A DNA stretch of 64,000 nt from Dasypus novemcinctus (GCF_030445035.2 NC_080698.1:23405294-23469293); one strand, 5' to 3'. Positions 38,021 to 52,557 are shown, numbered from the stretch's first letter. Notes: a model not told the origin generated them from the letters alone. Translations and numbers: made by a program.

Positions 38021-38844
38021 TCTTATTATTCTCAGATACACAGCAGATATGCTTTTGATATACAACAAAAAGCTACCTTCTTGATCCATATCTAGTAAAA
38101 GCTTAGATCATTAATACGGAGTTATACTCAGGTCACACATTCGGCCCTACAAACACACCAACTTCATGCAGAGAACTCCTTATAATTAAAATGTTGCTAT
38201 TTTGTTCATCATGGATTTTTTACATTAATTTTGACTTGTATAAATACTGAATTAAAATATTATTTATCTGCTCATATTTTTTGCCCCCTCCCCCCTCCCT
38301 TAAATGTTTAAATCAAGATGAATACATCATTTCTCTCTCTCCGGTCTCTGCACTGGGGTTCACTTTTCCCCTGGAAGCTTTATCCTTTGGAAAGGAGGCA
38401 AGATCAAGAGATAAGATGAACCATCAACACTTCACTGGATAATGTAGGGTTCATTGAAAATGGACTTTGAGAAAATTCCCAGTCGGCAACATCGAGCTGT
38501 CCCTGTAGTGAATGTGGCTGTGGTTACTCCTTCCATCAATATGACCACCACCTCCTAAACGAGTCTTAATTCCTGGTACCCTCATCTTGATGTGTATTTC
38601 ATGCTCCAAAGAGATCTCACTTACAGTTCATTTGTACACAGAGCAACCATCATATCACAGATAAGTGGCAATGGAAACAATGAGTAGAGGCTGAAAGGCG
38701 GTAGAACTATTTCTTATCTTTCCCTACCTACTAGTCACAAGGATAATTTATCCCCTTAACATACCCAAATCTGTCAGACCAGACCATTCTATAAGACTTT
38801 TGAGTCTACTGTTTCGCACTAAGTATGATTTAAGTACAGGATTA

Positions 38845-39115
38845 CACACACACATGCACACACACATATATATGCACACACATACATATATACACTCAAT
38901 TGATAGTAACAGTTACCTATTCATTGAGCCCTTGAGTTCTTATGCATGCAGGCACTGTGCTAAGCACTCTATAAACATTATATAATTTAATCGTTGCTTT
39001 GACTCTTAAGATGATGGCCTATTAAGGGCCTCATTTTGTAGATGAAAGCAAAGGGCATAGAGAGGTTCAATACACAGTCTCTGGTTACACAACTAGAAGT
39101 GATGTGATAGGTTTC
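38845..39115 (+). repeat. (CA)n/(TA)n patch and MIRb SINE, sense
   Basis: Bases 38,845-38,895 are an impure CA/TA microsatellite. From about 38,915 the MIRb order is visible: 'gcaggcactgtgctaagcactctataaaca', 'tttgtagatgaaagcaaagggcatagagagg', 'ggttacacaactagaag'. Confidence 0.65.
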
Positions 39116-40384
39116 AAATTGGTTATTTACCACTAAATCTGTATGAGTTATTTGCATTCAATTGATAATTTTTAAAATTATATAAAATTGATATAAAAAG
39201 AGCTTGAGTTCTAGGTGCCTTCTCAGCAAAGCCATTCAGCTCTGAAGGTGTATAAACATCTCAGGGGAGGAGAGTGTGGATAGGACAATGCCGTTGAACC
39301 TGTCTTCCTCAGAGCCCAAGTTGGTGTTGACAGAATTCTGCTTTCCATGAGCTGAGAGTTCCATGAGCTCAGCAGAGCACGGGGAGATTCAGGGGCCTTC
39401 CCATGGAAACCAATAGTCTGAAAGAATGCTTGGATGAGAGACAACCATGATCAGAAAATGATCATCAGAGAATGATCAGAAAAAGATGGATGGAGATGAG
39501 GTATGCCATTTTCATAGCTAGAACTATAACCTCCTTTTCCCTTCTTCTTATTGCCCTTGAGCATTTCTTATTCTGCTTTAGGTTGGTACTCAGCAACTGC
39601 TACTGGCAGAAAGCTTTCACTGAACGCAGTTTGAGTTTTCAAGGAGAAATACAGCTAGTAAAGTTGCAATCATCACAATGGATTTGAATTTTCCTAATAG
39701 AGTTTGGGAGACATGAGAGTTATAACATCAATCAAAATTTCAGTTCTGAAAAATTATATATCATAAGCTTTTAAACTCTCAATGAATAGGAAGAGTAAAA
39801 TATTAGAGCCTTTTCACATCAGGGGAAACTTGTCTCATGAAATTAAAGACAACGTCATCAGGAGGTGTTACAAGAGAAATAATTTTAGGCAGAGTCACAA
39901 ATGCAATGAAAATAGCCTAGTGCAAAATCCCATTCTTCCTGTGTTACTTTTTGTTGGTTTTTTTAAAAAAAGAAGTTATTGAAGTATAACACGCATGCTG
40001 TAATTTTATCACTTTTAGCAAAACACATGAACATACACATACACACAATTTCAACAAGACATGTTGCCCCTGCCTAAAATTGACAGTAATATTTAGCCCA
40101 ATAACATAAAAATAAGTTCTCTAAAAAACAGACAATCATAATATTTGGCTAAAGGACCCACTACTTGACCTAGCCATACCACATATAAACATACATCTTC
40201 ACCCATCTTCTATGATTAAAATCTATCCTCATCATGAATGATAAATGACATGTACTTGGAACTGAGTTTTAATTTTGTTAATAGTTTATTTCTAAATATG
40301 TATTTCCTTTGGCATACATGCCAAGCAGCCAGAGCTTTAAGTGCCTGGGGAGTTCATAGCTAAACTGTGTCCAATGTCAGGGCT

Positions 40385-40730
40385 GTGTCTTTATTATCAT
40401 CCACATCTCATTGCACAGGTGAGGAAACAGACTCAGGGAGGTAAAGTGGTCTAGCAGTTGGCAAGAGATGGCGCCTGGACTCCAAAGTCTGCGAGCTCAC
40501 AGCTGGGAGGCAGGGTAGCCTAATGGCTGAGACAATGGATTCTGGAACCAGACCTCTTGTGTTTGAATCTTGACAGATCCTTTAACCTCTCTGTGCCTCA
40601 GTGTGCTCATCTGCTAAACTGGGATAATAATGAAGCCTACTTAGGTTTGTGGTGGGAATTAAATGAGTTAATAGGTGTGGAGTGCTCTCAACATTGCCAG
40701 GCACAGATCAAGTGTTAGCTGTAAGGAAGT
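40385..40730 (+). repeat. MIRb fragment followed by a fuller MIR, both sense
   Basis: 'cacaggtgaggaaacagactcagggaggtaaag' (40,415) is MIRb. From 40,505 a second copy reads 'gggtagcctaatggctgagacaatgg' through 'ctaaactgggataataatgaagcctac' and 'attaaatgagttaataggtgtggagtgctc'. Confidence 0.7.
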
Positions 40731-43700
40731 TAGCCACGCTAACCCCACCCCGCTTGACAAATGAAAATCAAGCCAGTGCAAGGTATTCAGGGGTGTGTCG
40801 AGCTTTCTGAGCAGCTTCCATTCTTCCAGAACTGCCTGAGCAAACAGGTAATTTGGTAACCATTTGGTCACCAACCTGTATTTCTGGACAGAAGAGGCAC
40901 AGCGAATGCAGGAGGATTTCTGTCTTTTCTCTGGAAAGTACCCTTTCTCCAACTCAACAGGCCACACTTGAGAGACACTGCTTCAGCACCTTGCCCGAAG
41001 TGTCAAATAAGGAAATGACATTTTGCGTGTTGGCAAGGAGTCAAAGAGGAAGGTAATACTTTGACCACACCCATGCAACTAAGTTCTTCACTTTGTTTTT
41101 TATGACAAAAGTTGGTTATTATTAGTTAGAGTGTGTGTGTGGGGAACCCTACCACCTATTTCAACTGCTGTATTGAAATACTATAATGAAACCTTTTACC
41201 TTTGAAGCTTTCATTACATATTTTTCTTACAATCTGGGTAATTTAAGAGCACGCGAAAAGCATCATCCAGGGTTCCTTCTTTACACTTCTACCAAAGCAC
41301 TTGCAGCTTTGTTAACCTCAGCCACCAGTTCCACAGCCTCATGAGGCTCTCGGGTCTAATGATCGCCAGGGATCTGGTTGTATTTGGTCATCTAATGAAG
41401 GATTCAGTGAGAGTTTGAAGAGGAAGCCCTGGCATGTTCATGCCATCTATGCTAAGTGGGCAGAGCACGAATTGGCTGGGTGCAGTTCACAGCAAGCCTT
41501 AGGATTTGTCAAAGCTCCCTAAAGGCTGAGTGGGCGCTTTCTGAAAAGGCCATAGCATCAGAGTGCATTTAAAAATGGGCACACCATTGAGAGAATCTAT
41601 CTTTTGCCCTTCTTGAATGTAGTAATCATGATTACACACCCAAACAAATGCTATTAGAAGTTGCAATTTCCTAGTCACTGCTTCAGAACTCATAGTCAAA
41701 AGCATAAAGCCATGCTCAGGCACCCAAACCACAGAATACATATAATGAGGTTGCTGATTTTTTCCCCTTTAACATACATGATTATTTGGATGCCTTAACT
41801 CCCATTTCATTGCAGTCTTTACAAGGTGTCTGAGTGTGATGGTGCCTGGACTTGGAATTGACTCCCCGTGGGGACTAACTGATGAAGTCCTAGGCACTCA
41901 ACTAAACACAACTAAGCACAACTAAAGTTGTGTTTCTAGAGACTCTACAACTTAATACTGAAAGTGCTACTTAGTTACTCTCTTGCTTTTAGCTTCTTCT
42001 CGAAGGAAAGGACAGTACAAAAGAAAGAATAATTCAAAAAAGCCAGACTTTAAAGTAGGAATATATATATAGCGGTTAGCATTTGAGAACAACACTTTTT
42101 TAACCCTCTTAGAAACGGCTTAAGCGATATCAATAATCTTTTATTAAAATAAGCACTTATTTATTCAAGGCCATTTTTCAAATATCTAAACCCGAAGTGC
42201 AGAAACATATCCAACAAAAAGAAAGCCTTTAGCATCAAAATTTCAAATGAATGATCAAAACGAGGAATCCATGCTCGGACTCCTTCTGATGGAAGGCATC
42301 CCAGCCTTCGCACCCAGATAAGTCCTGTCAATCTTAGTTGTCTGGGGGAAATCGAGGGAGGTAAGAGTCCAGAAGGATCCTTTATGAAAGCAAATCAGGC
42401 AGGAGAGTTTAATTCAGAGTTTAGCTTCCACAAGTTATATGGAGGCCTCTCTCCTGGAAGACACACTCTGTGTTTTTTAATCGTTTGGCTAACTCATTGG
42501 CAGTCTCTGTAAGCTATACAAGCTAGCCAAAGCCAGACTGGAAACAAATTTGTACCTTCTGAATCAATCAGACTGTATGAAACCCAACAAGTCACAACCC
42601 CCTCTTTTATCTTACCCAACCCCATGTCTCAAAATGGCGAGTGGTTGTCGGGCAAGCAGCTGGGACCGTCTCTGAAGGGTTTTCATTCCTTATAATCAGA
42701 AAGTATTGCTGGAAAGAGTGTACCATCTTCAAATAAGAAAATGAAGCAAAAGATCAGCTCATAGCTATCAGCTTTAAAACAGAAGGAACTAATGTGAAAT
42801 CTTTAATTGTGAAAGCTACTTCGACTCAAAAGCAAATACCACTCTTCCACCATTTCCACAACTAGACTAAGTGCTATCATAAAAAGATAGGAAATAAAAA
42901 TCACTTCCTATACAGAAATGGAAACTTTTCTTAAGAAAGCTCAGATCTGTAGCAACGTACATATTCTTACCTAGAACACCCAACCATATTCACAAAAAGC
43001 AAAGCAAAACAAACAAAACAAAACAAAACAAAAAACTTTGCAAGATGAATGTGGGCATTTCATTTAATACCAGGACGGAAGACGATATCTTAAGGACGAG
43101 TTTTGAGACTGTGAAGAACAAAGAACAAATCTGGTAGCATTTGCTCAGTCGTTTATTTGTTGTATTTTTTAACCATGCCACAGGGCCAACATTTCTAAAT
43201 CTGTGAAATGAATTAAATGAAGCCCAGAGATGAGAACTGAGAATCCTCATTAGGGGGTTGGGTCCAAACAGCAAAAAAGGAGGCATTTTTTTACACTGCA
43301 TGCCACGTCACCTCATATGCTTTCACAGAGACTCCCCAGGCCCCTTTCTGGCCCTCACAGCCCGATTCTCCAAGCACAGATTTCCTTGAGCAGGGCGCCC
43401 AGTCAGCCCCGAGACCTCGGTTCCTTCTGCCCAAAAAGGCAGCAGCTTCCACATCCAGCGTTGCTCCCACCACCACGGACTCATTAGGGCTTGGAATGTG
43501 TGTTTAGGAAGCCCTTATTTTAGGAAACAATTAAGTAGAATTAGACTAATAATGCGAGGCAGGCAAAGCTTTTGCCCTTTGCTGAGAAATAGCTCCTACG
43601 TGGAACAGTTATACTAATAAAAATCATCTATTTCTTAAATGCCTCAAAATGATCTTTGCACCAAGCTCGGCAATTAACACTGCCCCACTGAGGAGCATTT

Positions 43701-43849
43701 ATTCCCCAGGCTAAGCAGGATTAATCTCTGTGTTCGCGCGACCAATGTCTCTCTTCGGTGAAAATACAGTGTGAGGCTTTGGGCTGGGAAAGGAAATTTC
43801 TGCAGGCAGGAACTTCACCGGAGACTTAATTCCCTTCTCATCTTAGAGG

Positions 43850-44150
43850 GTGGCAAGGTGGGAAGGCAGGCCTGGGCGCCCCCCGCCAGGCCCAAACGGA
43901 GGCCCACGCCTGGGATCGGCTTGGGCCTGCCTGTCCTTGACCTTGAGGCGGCGCGGAAGGGCCTTTCTTTGGGTGGCCCGGGCCGTGTCTCCCGAGGGCC
44001 GTGGACTCTCCAACCCCGCTCTGCCCCTCCACCGGAGCCTTAATGGGCCTTCTTTGGAGCCAGAAGCAATAGATTTCTCAGCTCCGCGCCTGGGCAGGAA
44101 GTGACCGCTGGGCAAAAGGCGGACACAGACCCTCCCGTCCGACGCTTTGT
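43850..44150. promoter_or_regulatory. small intronic CpG island
   Basis: A compact GC-rich, CpG-dense patch inside AT-rich CADPS intron sequence, roughly 15-20 CpGs in 300 bp by eye. Overlapping frames on both strands are GC artefacts. It could be an alternative promoter or an enhancer; it is not part of any recognised repeat. Confidence 0.45.
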
Positions 44151-46289
44151 CTCCTTGACAACACCTCAGCCAGTGGCCTGAGGAACAGACTTAATTTTCT
44201 TTTCTTTCCCTGCCCACCCCGCTCCCCCACACTTCTCTCCCGCGTTCTCTTAGACGCAAACGTACGACATCCAACATAAAGTTGCCGAAATAGCAATCTT
44301 GTCTCTGAATATATAAATTGCAAAAATTGATATGAATAAATCTGCAAGTAGCACACTGATTGTGGCACATTTTATCAAAAAACGGCGCTCGGTGGCTCCG
44401 TGGCTGGGGAGGGGAGTGGTGTCATTACACATACAGAAAAACATCTGCAAACTCCCAGTTTCTTTCCTTAGAACTGAATGGCGGCCTGACCTCCTGTTCC
44501 TTGCCATGAACCCTGAGTTCACACTCATATTTTACATGTTACAGGAAGCCACAGCTCGCCCCAGGGGTGCTGCAAACAGACACGCAGAAGCCAGATGCAG
44601 CCCCCCTGCTCCTTAATGCACCTGAAGAAGCTGGCAACTCGACATTCAAAAGCTGACATGCTCGTAGCTTAAGGTCACTTCAGATTTTGTAAAGAGGAGG
44701 ACAAAACCAGGAATGCTTCTGGGGCTGGGCTGTCAGCGGGGAGGCGGAGGGATTACAAGAAACCTGTGACTCTGCCTCTTTCTGCCTTTGCTGGTAGTTT
44801 TTTTGTGTGTGAACAAGTGCCATACAACAGATTGAGCTTCGTATAAAGGCCTGAGACTGTGCAAGGGCTCCCTGCTGGGCCTCAGCTGTGCTTGCAATTA
44901 GCAATAGGCACGGAGTGATTATTGTTGGGGTAGCGGATGGCAATGCGAAGTGACAAGTTTTATGGGGGAAGTTGGGAGTGGGGATGCTCTGCAAGTTTCT
45001 CTTTCTTTTTTCTTTCTTTCTTTTTTTCCTTGTTCTGCAAAAACCCTTCCTCGGGAGGCTGCAACCTCCCGTTCCAGTGAAAGCTATTTTTCTCCCTCGT
45101 CATTCAAAAGAGTCTTAACAGAATTGTTGAAAGAATATTTTTTCTCAGTGCTTCAGAATGCGGGTTTTCTAGGTCAGAGCTTCCTTGCTGCCCTATTTAA
45201 TGTCAGAAATACCCATTTGCCTCAAATTAGCAGAAAGCTTGGAGTTGAGGACAGGAGATTAAGCATTCAAAATTACTCAGCAGGTGATGGTGGGGTGGAT
45301 TTGGGGGTTGAGAAGTCTTTAAAACTGACTACAAGACATTATATACTTCCGACAAAAGAACATAGTAATCCTACCTGCTTGCTTTAACCACTGTTGTTTG
45401 CCTATTATTATGTGCTTTAATGCTCATGAGAGCACAACTATTGCTGATACTACTCAATTACCATAGTAACTCACACCAGTGACCTCTTATCACAGGGCTC
45501 TCAGCCCAGCTGAACCAACCCAAGGAGTTTGTGTCTTTTTATTTATTTAAACGGCAACATATATTTGGACTGGAAAGCTCCAGAAATAGGCTCCTCCTTT
45601 CTTTGTCCCAGACAAGAACTGTTTTGAAATTTCGAGTATGGGCCTTTCAACTGTTGAATCCCAGGTGGTTCTGAAGTTGATGGTTTTGAGGCTGTAGGGT
45701 GCCTTCGAAAACATTATGAAGACACACAACAATACCCCGTAACGATAAAAGAACACATGTACATCAAAGGCCAGCAGCAGGTTAAGTCCGGGTTTCCCAC
45801 TCGGGCCCTCCAGCTTTGTCTCCAGAGTTTGGGAGGAGAAAAACTGGAAATTTTACCTGGGGAATCATTTGCTGCTTTATCATATCAGTGGTGTAAATGC
45901 AGACAGGACAGAACCACCGCCAAGAGGGATTTGACTGTGAGTTTTTAAAAGGCAATACATTGGATACAAGCATAAACTTACCCTAGCTTTACATTTTTCA
46001 GTGGTTAGGAATGTGTCAGTGAATACAGATATGTACACTGAATACTCCTCTGGACACTTTTGGTGATTCAGATCATAGGGTCACATTAGCACAAGAAATG
46101 CATTGAGAAGTCCTGCCGTAAAGAAATCCATTAAACTTTGTTTAGCCTCTTGCTTCCCAAATTTATTTGACTATAGAACTGCTTTTCATTAATCACCTCT
46201 TCCAATCGCTCAGGGTATTTATATTCCAGGGAACCCACCTAGGAACAAGGTTCTACTATGACATTAATGATAATAATTAGAAATAATAA

Positions 46290-46400
46290 AGACAGCAACC
46301 ATTTAGTAAGTGCTTATGTGACAGGCACTGTTCTTAGCAGTTCAGGTGGATTAAACTCATTTGATTCTCATAACAACCTCTAGAAGTAGTTACTTTTTAA
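46290..46400 (+). repeat. MIRb fragment, sense
   Basis: 'agcaaccatttagtaagtgcttatgtgacaggcactgttcttagcag' then 'aactcatttgattctcataacaacctctagaagtag' is the MIRb first half. A TAGTATATAGTATA simple repeat follows at 46,420-46,443. Confidence 0.65.
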
Positions 46401-49400
46401 TCCTATTTTGTATTCCTATAGTATATAGTATATAGTATATATATTTGTTCTCTATGAAAAAGGGGAAAAAAAGAGATATAGTAAGCACATATGCAATACA
46501 CTGGCTCTCACTTTTTATTTTATATTTTCTTGTTTCTGATCCTCCAGAGACCCTGAAGCCCCATAGATTACCTAAATAATTTTTTAAAAATAATTCCATG
46601 CCCTATTTAATATCAAATTAAACGAGGAATGGGGCATGACTCCCTGCAAAACCCCCTGCCTTTGAACTTAAGGTTCCCAAATAGCGAAATATTCTTCTCG
46701 CTTCTATGTCGTTTGATTAGTCTCCAAAGCCCTGCTGTCCTGAAAGAAAAAAAAAACAACCCAATTTAGATATCAAAATTAGATCTGTGCTTGCCTGTAC
46801 ACAACATGACTTCTGAAACTGCTGGGTGTCCAAGTAATTGAATAAAAATGTAACTGGTGGTCAAACCCTGAATGAAAGATGGAACTCAGAGCCAACACCA
46901 GCTGTTCAAAGACCCCTTGGCTGATCAGCAGGACCCGAAACAGCAAAATCTGGACAAATGCAAGTTTGTGACTTCTCGTAAACTGACAAGGTCTTGTAGC
47001 AAACGTCAGAGGCCAACACCTAACTTTCAGCAAGTGGATCAGGGAACTTTGATATTTACAAGCCGGGGAATGACTCTCTTATACACCTGGACTTGCGTGG
47101 TTCAGAACATTTCTTTCTCCAAGAGACATGAATAATGAGCTCAATGTGATTAAGCCCCAGCCAGCTTCTAACTAGGCCTTGCCTGCCACCCGGGTCGCCC
47201 AGGGCAGGTGTGCAGTTTGGGCATTAACAAACTGACCACTGTTAACAATACCTTTTTCTGGGGCCTATTTTTCTCTGGATATGTTGGGGATTTAGTCCAG
47301 GCCTCCCCGTGCATTGAGAAAATGGACCCCCATGCCTTTAGCCTCCGTCCTCTCAAAGGAACCTACTGTTTCGAGAAAATGTATAGTTACCCTCCGAATT
47401 CACACTTTCAAGTCATCTCAATCATTTAGAGCTTGATTATGCCTAAACCCAAATTCTGGTTTTGGTGGCACATCTGACCACCTATTATCCATGGGAAAAG
47501 TGTGAATAATTTATCTGAAAACTAATCTCTGATACAAATACAAGGACTTTAAGAGGTAGGAGAAGGATTCATCCTATAAGCTGACTTCAGATTATTCACG
47601 AACAGCATCTGCCCACCGCTGATTGCTTCTTAGGTATGAGAACTGCATTTAGAGTTAACTGCATTAATTCGCAAGCCGATTGACGTAAGCAACTGAATAA
47701 GAAATTTGCATGCCATATAGAAATGATTATAGAAATCATACTCTAAAATAAGAATTATAACTCATATACAGAACGGAAAGATAAGGTGGAATGCCAACTT
47801 TTTCTTTTTAAAACAGGGTTTGGCTAATCGCATTAGGGCTAATTTCATAATCTGCACATATTAAACTTTCTCCAGTCATGAATCATTAGAGCTTTGCGAG
47901 CCAAACTTGAAGTTCTTACGTAGGAAAATGTACACCGAGTTCAGGGAGCTGCTTTCTTGGCTGAGGTGGTTTCACTCATCATCTCTCTCGATAAAAAGCC
48001 AGGTCTGTACAGCCATATACTTCGCAGTTATCACACAGAAAAAGGTTCAGGTAAATAGGTAAACAATGTTTTAGGTCAAACTAAGGACCCGGCAGATGAG
48101 GAAAGAAGGCACTGTCCAGAGTCTCAGAACTCAAAGGCAACAAACCCAACAGCCGGCACTGGGCCCGGGACCCTTTTCCGAAGTCCTTTATGCACTTTGA
48201 AAACTAGATCTTTGCTGACCTCGTGAGCGTGAGTTCTCTAGGGAATGATTTCTCAAGAGGAAAAATTCTGATCTCTTCAGGAGCCAAAGAAGGAAACCAG
48301 GTGGTTTCCAAAAAAGCAGCCAATGAGGGAGGCTTGGATGTAAGGACAATGCCCAGAGGCCAGGCCAGGGGCTAAAAGGGATTGTCGGTTTCAGAAGAGG
48401 GAGTGGAATGGCCTGAAAACAAGAGAAAAAAGAAAAAATGGCAGGACACTGGGTAGAGCACAGCAGTGCAGGTGGACTGGTGGAGGCTTCTTTTTTTTTC
48501 CTAGGAGGAACATATACGTGTCCCTAATGACTGCCCGTTTAAAGAAGGCAGGTAAACAGGTTCTAAGGTCCACGGTTCAGGGATGAGGAAAAAGAGAGAC
48601 AAAGTGCTGCTTTTTCAAAGTCAACATGTGTTTTCTCCAGGTACAGCTGCGCTCTGCCTCCCAATGGTGCCCTTTCCTCTTGCTTTATTTTTAATCTCAG
48701 GAAACCATCTTCCCCTCTTCTTCTCACTGCCTGTGCCTCTAAGTTTTTTTTCTCTTTCTGGGAGGGAAAAAACCTCACATTTGCCAGATCACTTACCCAG
48801 ACCTTACCCTGGGGAGCCAGCCAACCCATCTCTGGCACAGGAATAAGCCCCGCAACCACTGTCCTTACACAAGACACACATTCCACCTTGCTGAGTGCCC
48901 TTGATACCTACAGGTGATTTGGGATCCACTAGCCTGTGTCAGGTGCCCCACCGAAGCACCCAGATGAACACGGAGAGTTAAACCGTAAATTAGCCATGAG
49001 TTAATACGTGAGGCCTGGCTCACCCTGCCTTGCCATTAATGCTTCCCGTCCACAAGGCTCTCTCCCCTGCCTCCCCCCCTTTTTTGAGGCGACAGAATAA
49101 GAAATTAAACACTTGTGGGTTCATTCGAAAGAGTGAATGAAATTGAATAGGCTCTCAGTACTTGAGGCGCACAGCGAGCGCCTGAATGGGGCAAACCTCC
49201 TAAGTTGAATGGAGTGTCTTTTGGGACCAATTTGTCTCTTTTCACTCTTTATTCTTCCCTTTTTGCTGACAGATGTACAAAGGCGGAACTGCGCCGTGCA
49301 GCTTATCCGCATGCACCCACAGCAGCTGTCACTTTTGTCGAGCAAGTTAATCAAGCAAATGCCACCATATCCCACTTTCTATAAGGAACAACATGTTATA

Positions 49401-50699
49401 GACAGTAGTCTTGCTAGAAAGAGACTTTATTTTAACTTTGATTGGCTTGGTTCCCCTGCCCCTCCCAACACTTCCCCCTTTCCCCCCAAAAAGGAGGGGG
49501 GGCTTGCCCAAGCCTAGGATTTGGCTACGATAATGTTAGATTTAATACTAATACTATGTGCGAGGCTGAAGACTCCTTTGGAGTCCTTTGGTGGGGACTG
49601 AGGGACGCCCTGGATCTGGGCTTTTTTGAGTGTGCTATTGTTTGCTCTGGACTCTCAGGCTGCACATCTCAAGTTAAAAAGAGAAAAGCGGAGGGCAGAA
49701 AATAGTATTATGCCACGGATGTCTTGGATTAATTTTATTCTCTTCTCCTTTGTCAAGCAGGTTGTGTTATTTACATATTTCTTTTGATAAACCTCCCTTT
49801 GCTCGGCCAAGCTTACAAAGCCTGCGCTAAATACATAATGGCATTTCTTTGTGCATCTTGCCATTTGTGAGTTCCTTTAAGCTGAATGCCCAAATTTATT
49901 TCTAATGTGCACCAACAAATGCAAACAGGCCTCCATTTCTCTAATTCTGTGTAAGCCAAGTGGGGAGACTGAAAGAAATTCCCTAACCCCCCGTCCACAG
50001 CCCCCTGTGCCTTGGTTTCCACTTTTCGTGGTGGTCAGAAACCACAGGCAGGGCTAGTTGCGCAGGTAAGCCATGCTGACCTCAGCTGCTGCCCCGCAGC
50101 CCACACTCATGTAGAAAAGTGAATGTCAAATCCACACATATTTTGAATAAACAAACTCTTTGGAAACAATGCATATAGCACACCTTCCATGGGCCAAAGG
50201 CTTTTTCCACTATCAGCTGACAATCTATCTGGTAACCTCTTAAAAGCTTCAAGAGGAAAATAATACAACTCCCTCTCTCTTTCGTTTGTTAGTTCTTTCT
50301 TTCCTTTTTTTTTTTTTTTCTCTCATCACCTTGTCACCTTGTTTATAGTAAGCTTTGGCTGGAAATAAAACAAGGAAGGACTTTGGTGATATCTGATCGT
50401 AAATTTTCACATCGCTGACATCTTAGGCATTATTGGATAATGACCGTGTAATGATTTAGTTGCAACTACATTTGTACTATGCACAGATTGTATAACCATG
50501 TTATTCTGTGATTTTGGATTACTTCCCCCCGCCCCACCGTAAAGTATTCCCGATCTGTGAAACTTCATAGTGCCATTGAAAACTTGGCTATGAGGGTAGG
50601 TTAAAAGAGTCAGCGGGGCCTCATAGGAAAATCTTGGGCATTGTTGCTTAATAATACCACTGTGTCAAGCTTTGCTTAAGGAACTTAAGCTGCTACCCT

Positions 50700-51300
50700 A
50701 AACCATTTATCAACTGTCTGGGATGTAATGGTATTGTGTTACCATCATTTTCCCCCCAAAGCAACCACAAAACTTTATTCTTATGGGATAAAAGATCTTA
50801 GACAGAACACAGAGGGAGATAGAGACTGGAAGCTGAAATCCACCCCTTGGTTGGGCCTAGATGGAAGTGGTGTTTGCAGCACATATGGTATGCAAGATTT
50901 CCTACTGTGCTGTGGTCCCTCTCAGCCCAGGATGGAGTTTCACCCTGAAGGTGGCTACAGTCTCCCTCCTGGAGGTCTCTAAGTTCTGCTGGCGTTCATG
51001 GAACTCAGGCTCAGTGACAATGTCCTCACGTTCAGGAGGAGACCAGCCACCGTGGGGCTGCATTTTTATGGAGGAGGGCTTCCTGAGTAGCCATGAGACT
51101 CCCATCATTTTCAGTGGGCAAGCTGCGACTAATAAGCCACAGTGTACTGGGTTGCAATTTCTGCCTTGCATACACTGCTGTGGCACCATGGACGACCTGG
51201 TGACGCTGGTAGAGGAAGAACGCAGTGGATGAGTGCAGGACACAGAGCACTGTGGAGGAGGGACTTCCGGAGGATGGGAGGTACACACTTGACTAGTATA
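50700..51300. other. unassigned segment with long frames on both strands
   Basis: Open frames of 108-128 codons overlap on both strands between 50,728 and 51,468, unusual for the surrounding CpG-poor intron. The translations match nothing I recognise, and no splice sites or poly-A tail frame them convincingly. It might be a decayed retropseudogene or chance. I do not call a gene. Confidence 0.3.
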
Positions 51301-51359
51301 GCTTTTCCCCCTAAGATGTTAGGGTTAGGAGTCGACTCTTTGGGTCAGAAAGAAAAGGA

Positions 51360-51560
51360 TTTGAGTCATGATTTGCCACTTACCAGGCTTCTGGGTTTGG
51401 TGGAGTCAGTTTACCTCTCAGTGACTCAATTTCTTCATCTGACAAAACCTACCTCAAAAGGAAGTTAGGAGAATTATGTGAGTTTATTAAGTTTAAGTGC
51501 CTTGAACAGTGTCTGGTATATACATGGTACCCAATAAATATTGACTCTCATCAGCCGTAA
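51360..51560 (+). repeat. MIR SINE, sense
   Basis: 'gatttgccacttaccaggcttctgg', 'tcagtgactcaatttcttcatctgacaaaac' and 'gccttgaacagtgtctggtatatacatggtacccaataaat' are MIR landmarks in order. A further MIR-like piece follows at 51,565-51,635. Confidence 0.7.
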
Positions 51561-52339
51561 GAGCTGTAAAATGGGGAATCATTAAGTACGTATCTCCTAG
51601 GGTAGCTAGGAAGATTTAAAAGAAATTATAAGAAGATGCTATTATCTCTAATTTGCCAACAAGAAAATATACATAAAATAAATGGAATGTTATTGTTACT
51701 AAACAGCCATTTACTAGAACTCTTAATAAAATAAAAACTTTTCCTCTGGTTAGTATTCACCTTTTAAGAGAAAGCTTCTCTTTCTCCTCTGCCCCTAAAG
51801 TCCTCTCTGGGATTTAATCAAAAGAGCAACTTTCAGAATATGTTTTGGGCTCATTAACAGATCAGCCCCATCTTCTTGAGGGCACAGGCTATAGTGGGAA
51901 GAGCACTGGATTCGGAGTCTGGAAACTTACCAGCAGTGCAATCTGGAATGATTCACTCTTTTATATCTTCATGACTGGAGATTGACACCTGGGATTAGGT
52001 AGGATGAAGCCACATGCTTCCAATGCTCAAAAAGGCAGAAGACAGAGCTAAGACATTTTAGAAATTGTTTCAAGAGTAGGAGTTGAAAAAGAATAGGTTT
52101 TCCAGGTAATTTTCAAATAAACCAAAATAATCAAACGGGACAAAACAGTTTGTCTTCCCTCCTAAAAAATTAACCAGAACACTGAGTTTTAAAGGTTTCC
52201 AGAAAAAAAAAAAAATCAAGTGATGACTACAAAAATTCGTAGTAAGATACTTAAAAGTTTCTATTAGTATTTTTTAATTAGAATTGGAGATAGAAAATAG
52301 ACTTGACGATGTACACAAGGTATATGAAGGGGCTAGAGG

Positions 52340-52440
52340 TTCATCAATACCTGTTCAGCAAGTTATTGAGGGCTTCTGTATGCCAGACACTGAAGATGCA
52401 ATGGTGAATAAGACAGGTAGTACCGTGGCTGGCAGGAAGG
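52340..52440 (+). repeat. L2 fragment, sense
   Basis: 'cagcaagttattgagggcttctgtatgccagacactgaagatgcaatggtgaataagacagg' follows the L2 consensus. Confidence 0.55.
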
Positions 52441-52557
52441 GGGATGGAAAATCTTAGCTTCAAGACAAGGGCTGTGGGGCCCCAAGGTTTCCTGTCTTAA
52501 AATGGAAGTAATAGTACTTTCTCCCATCTCCTTGCAGGATTGCTAGAGAAATTTAAA

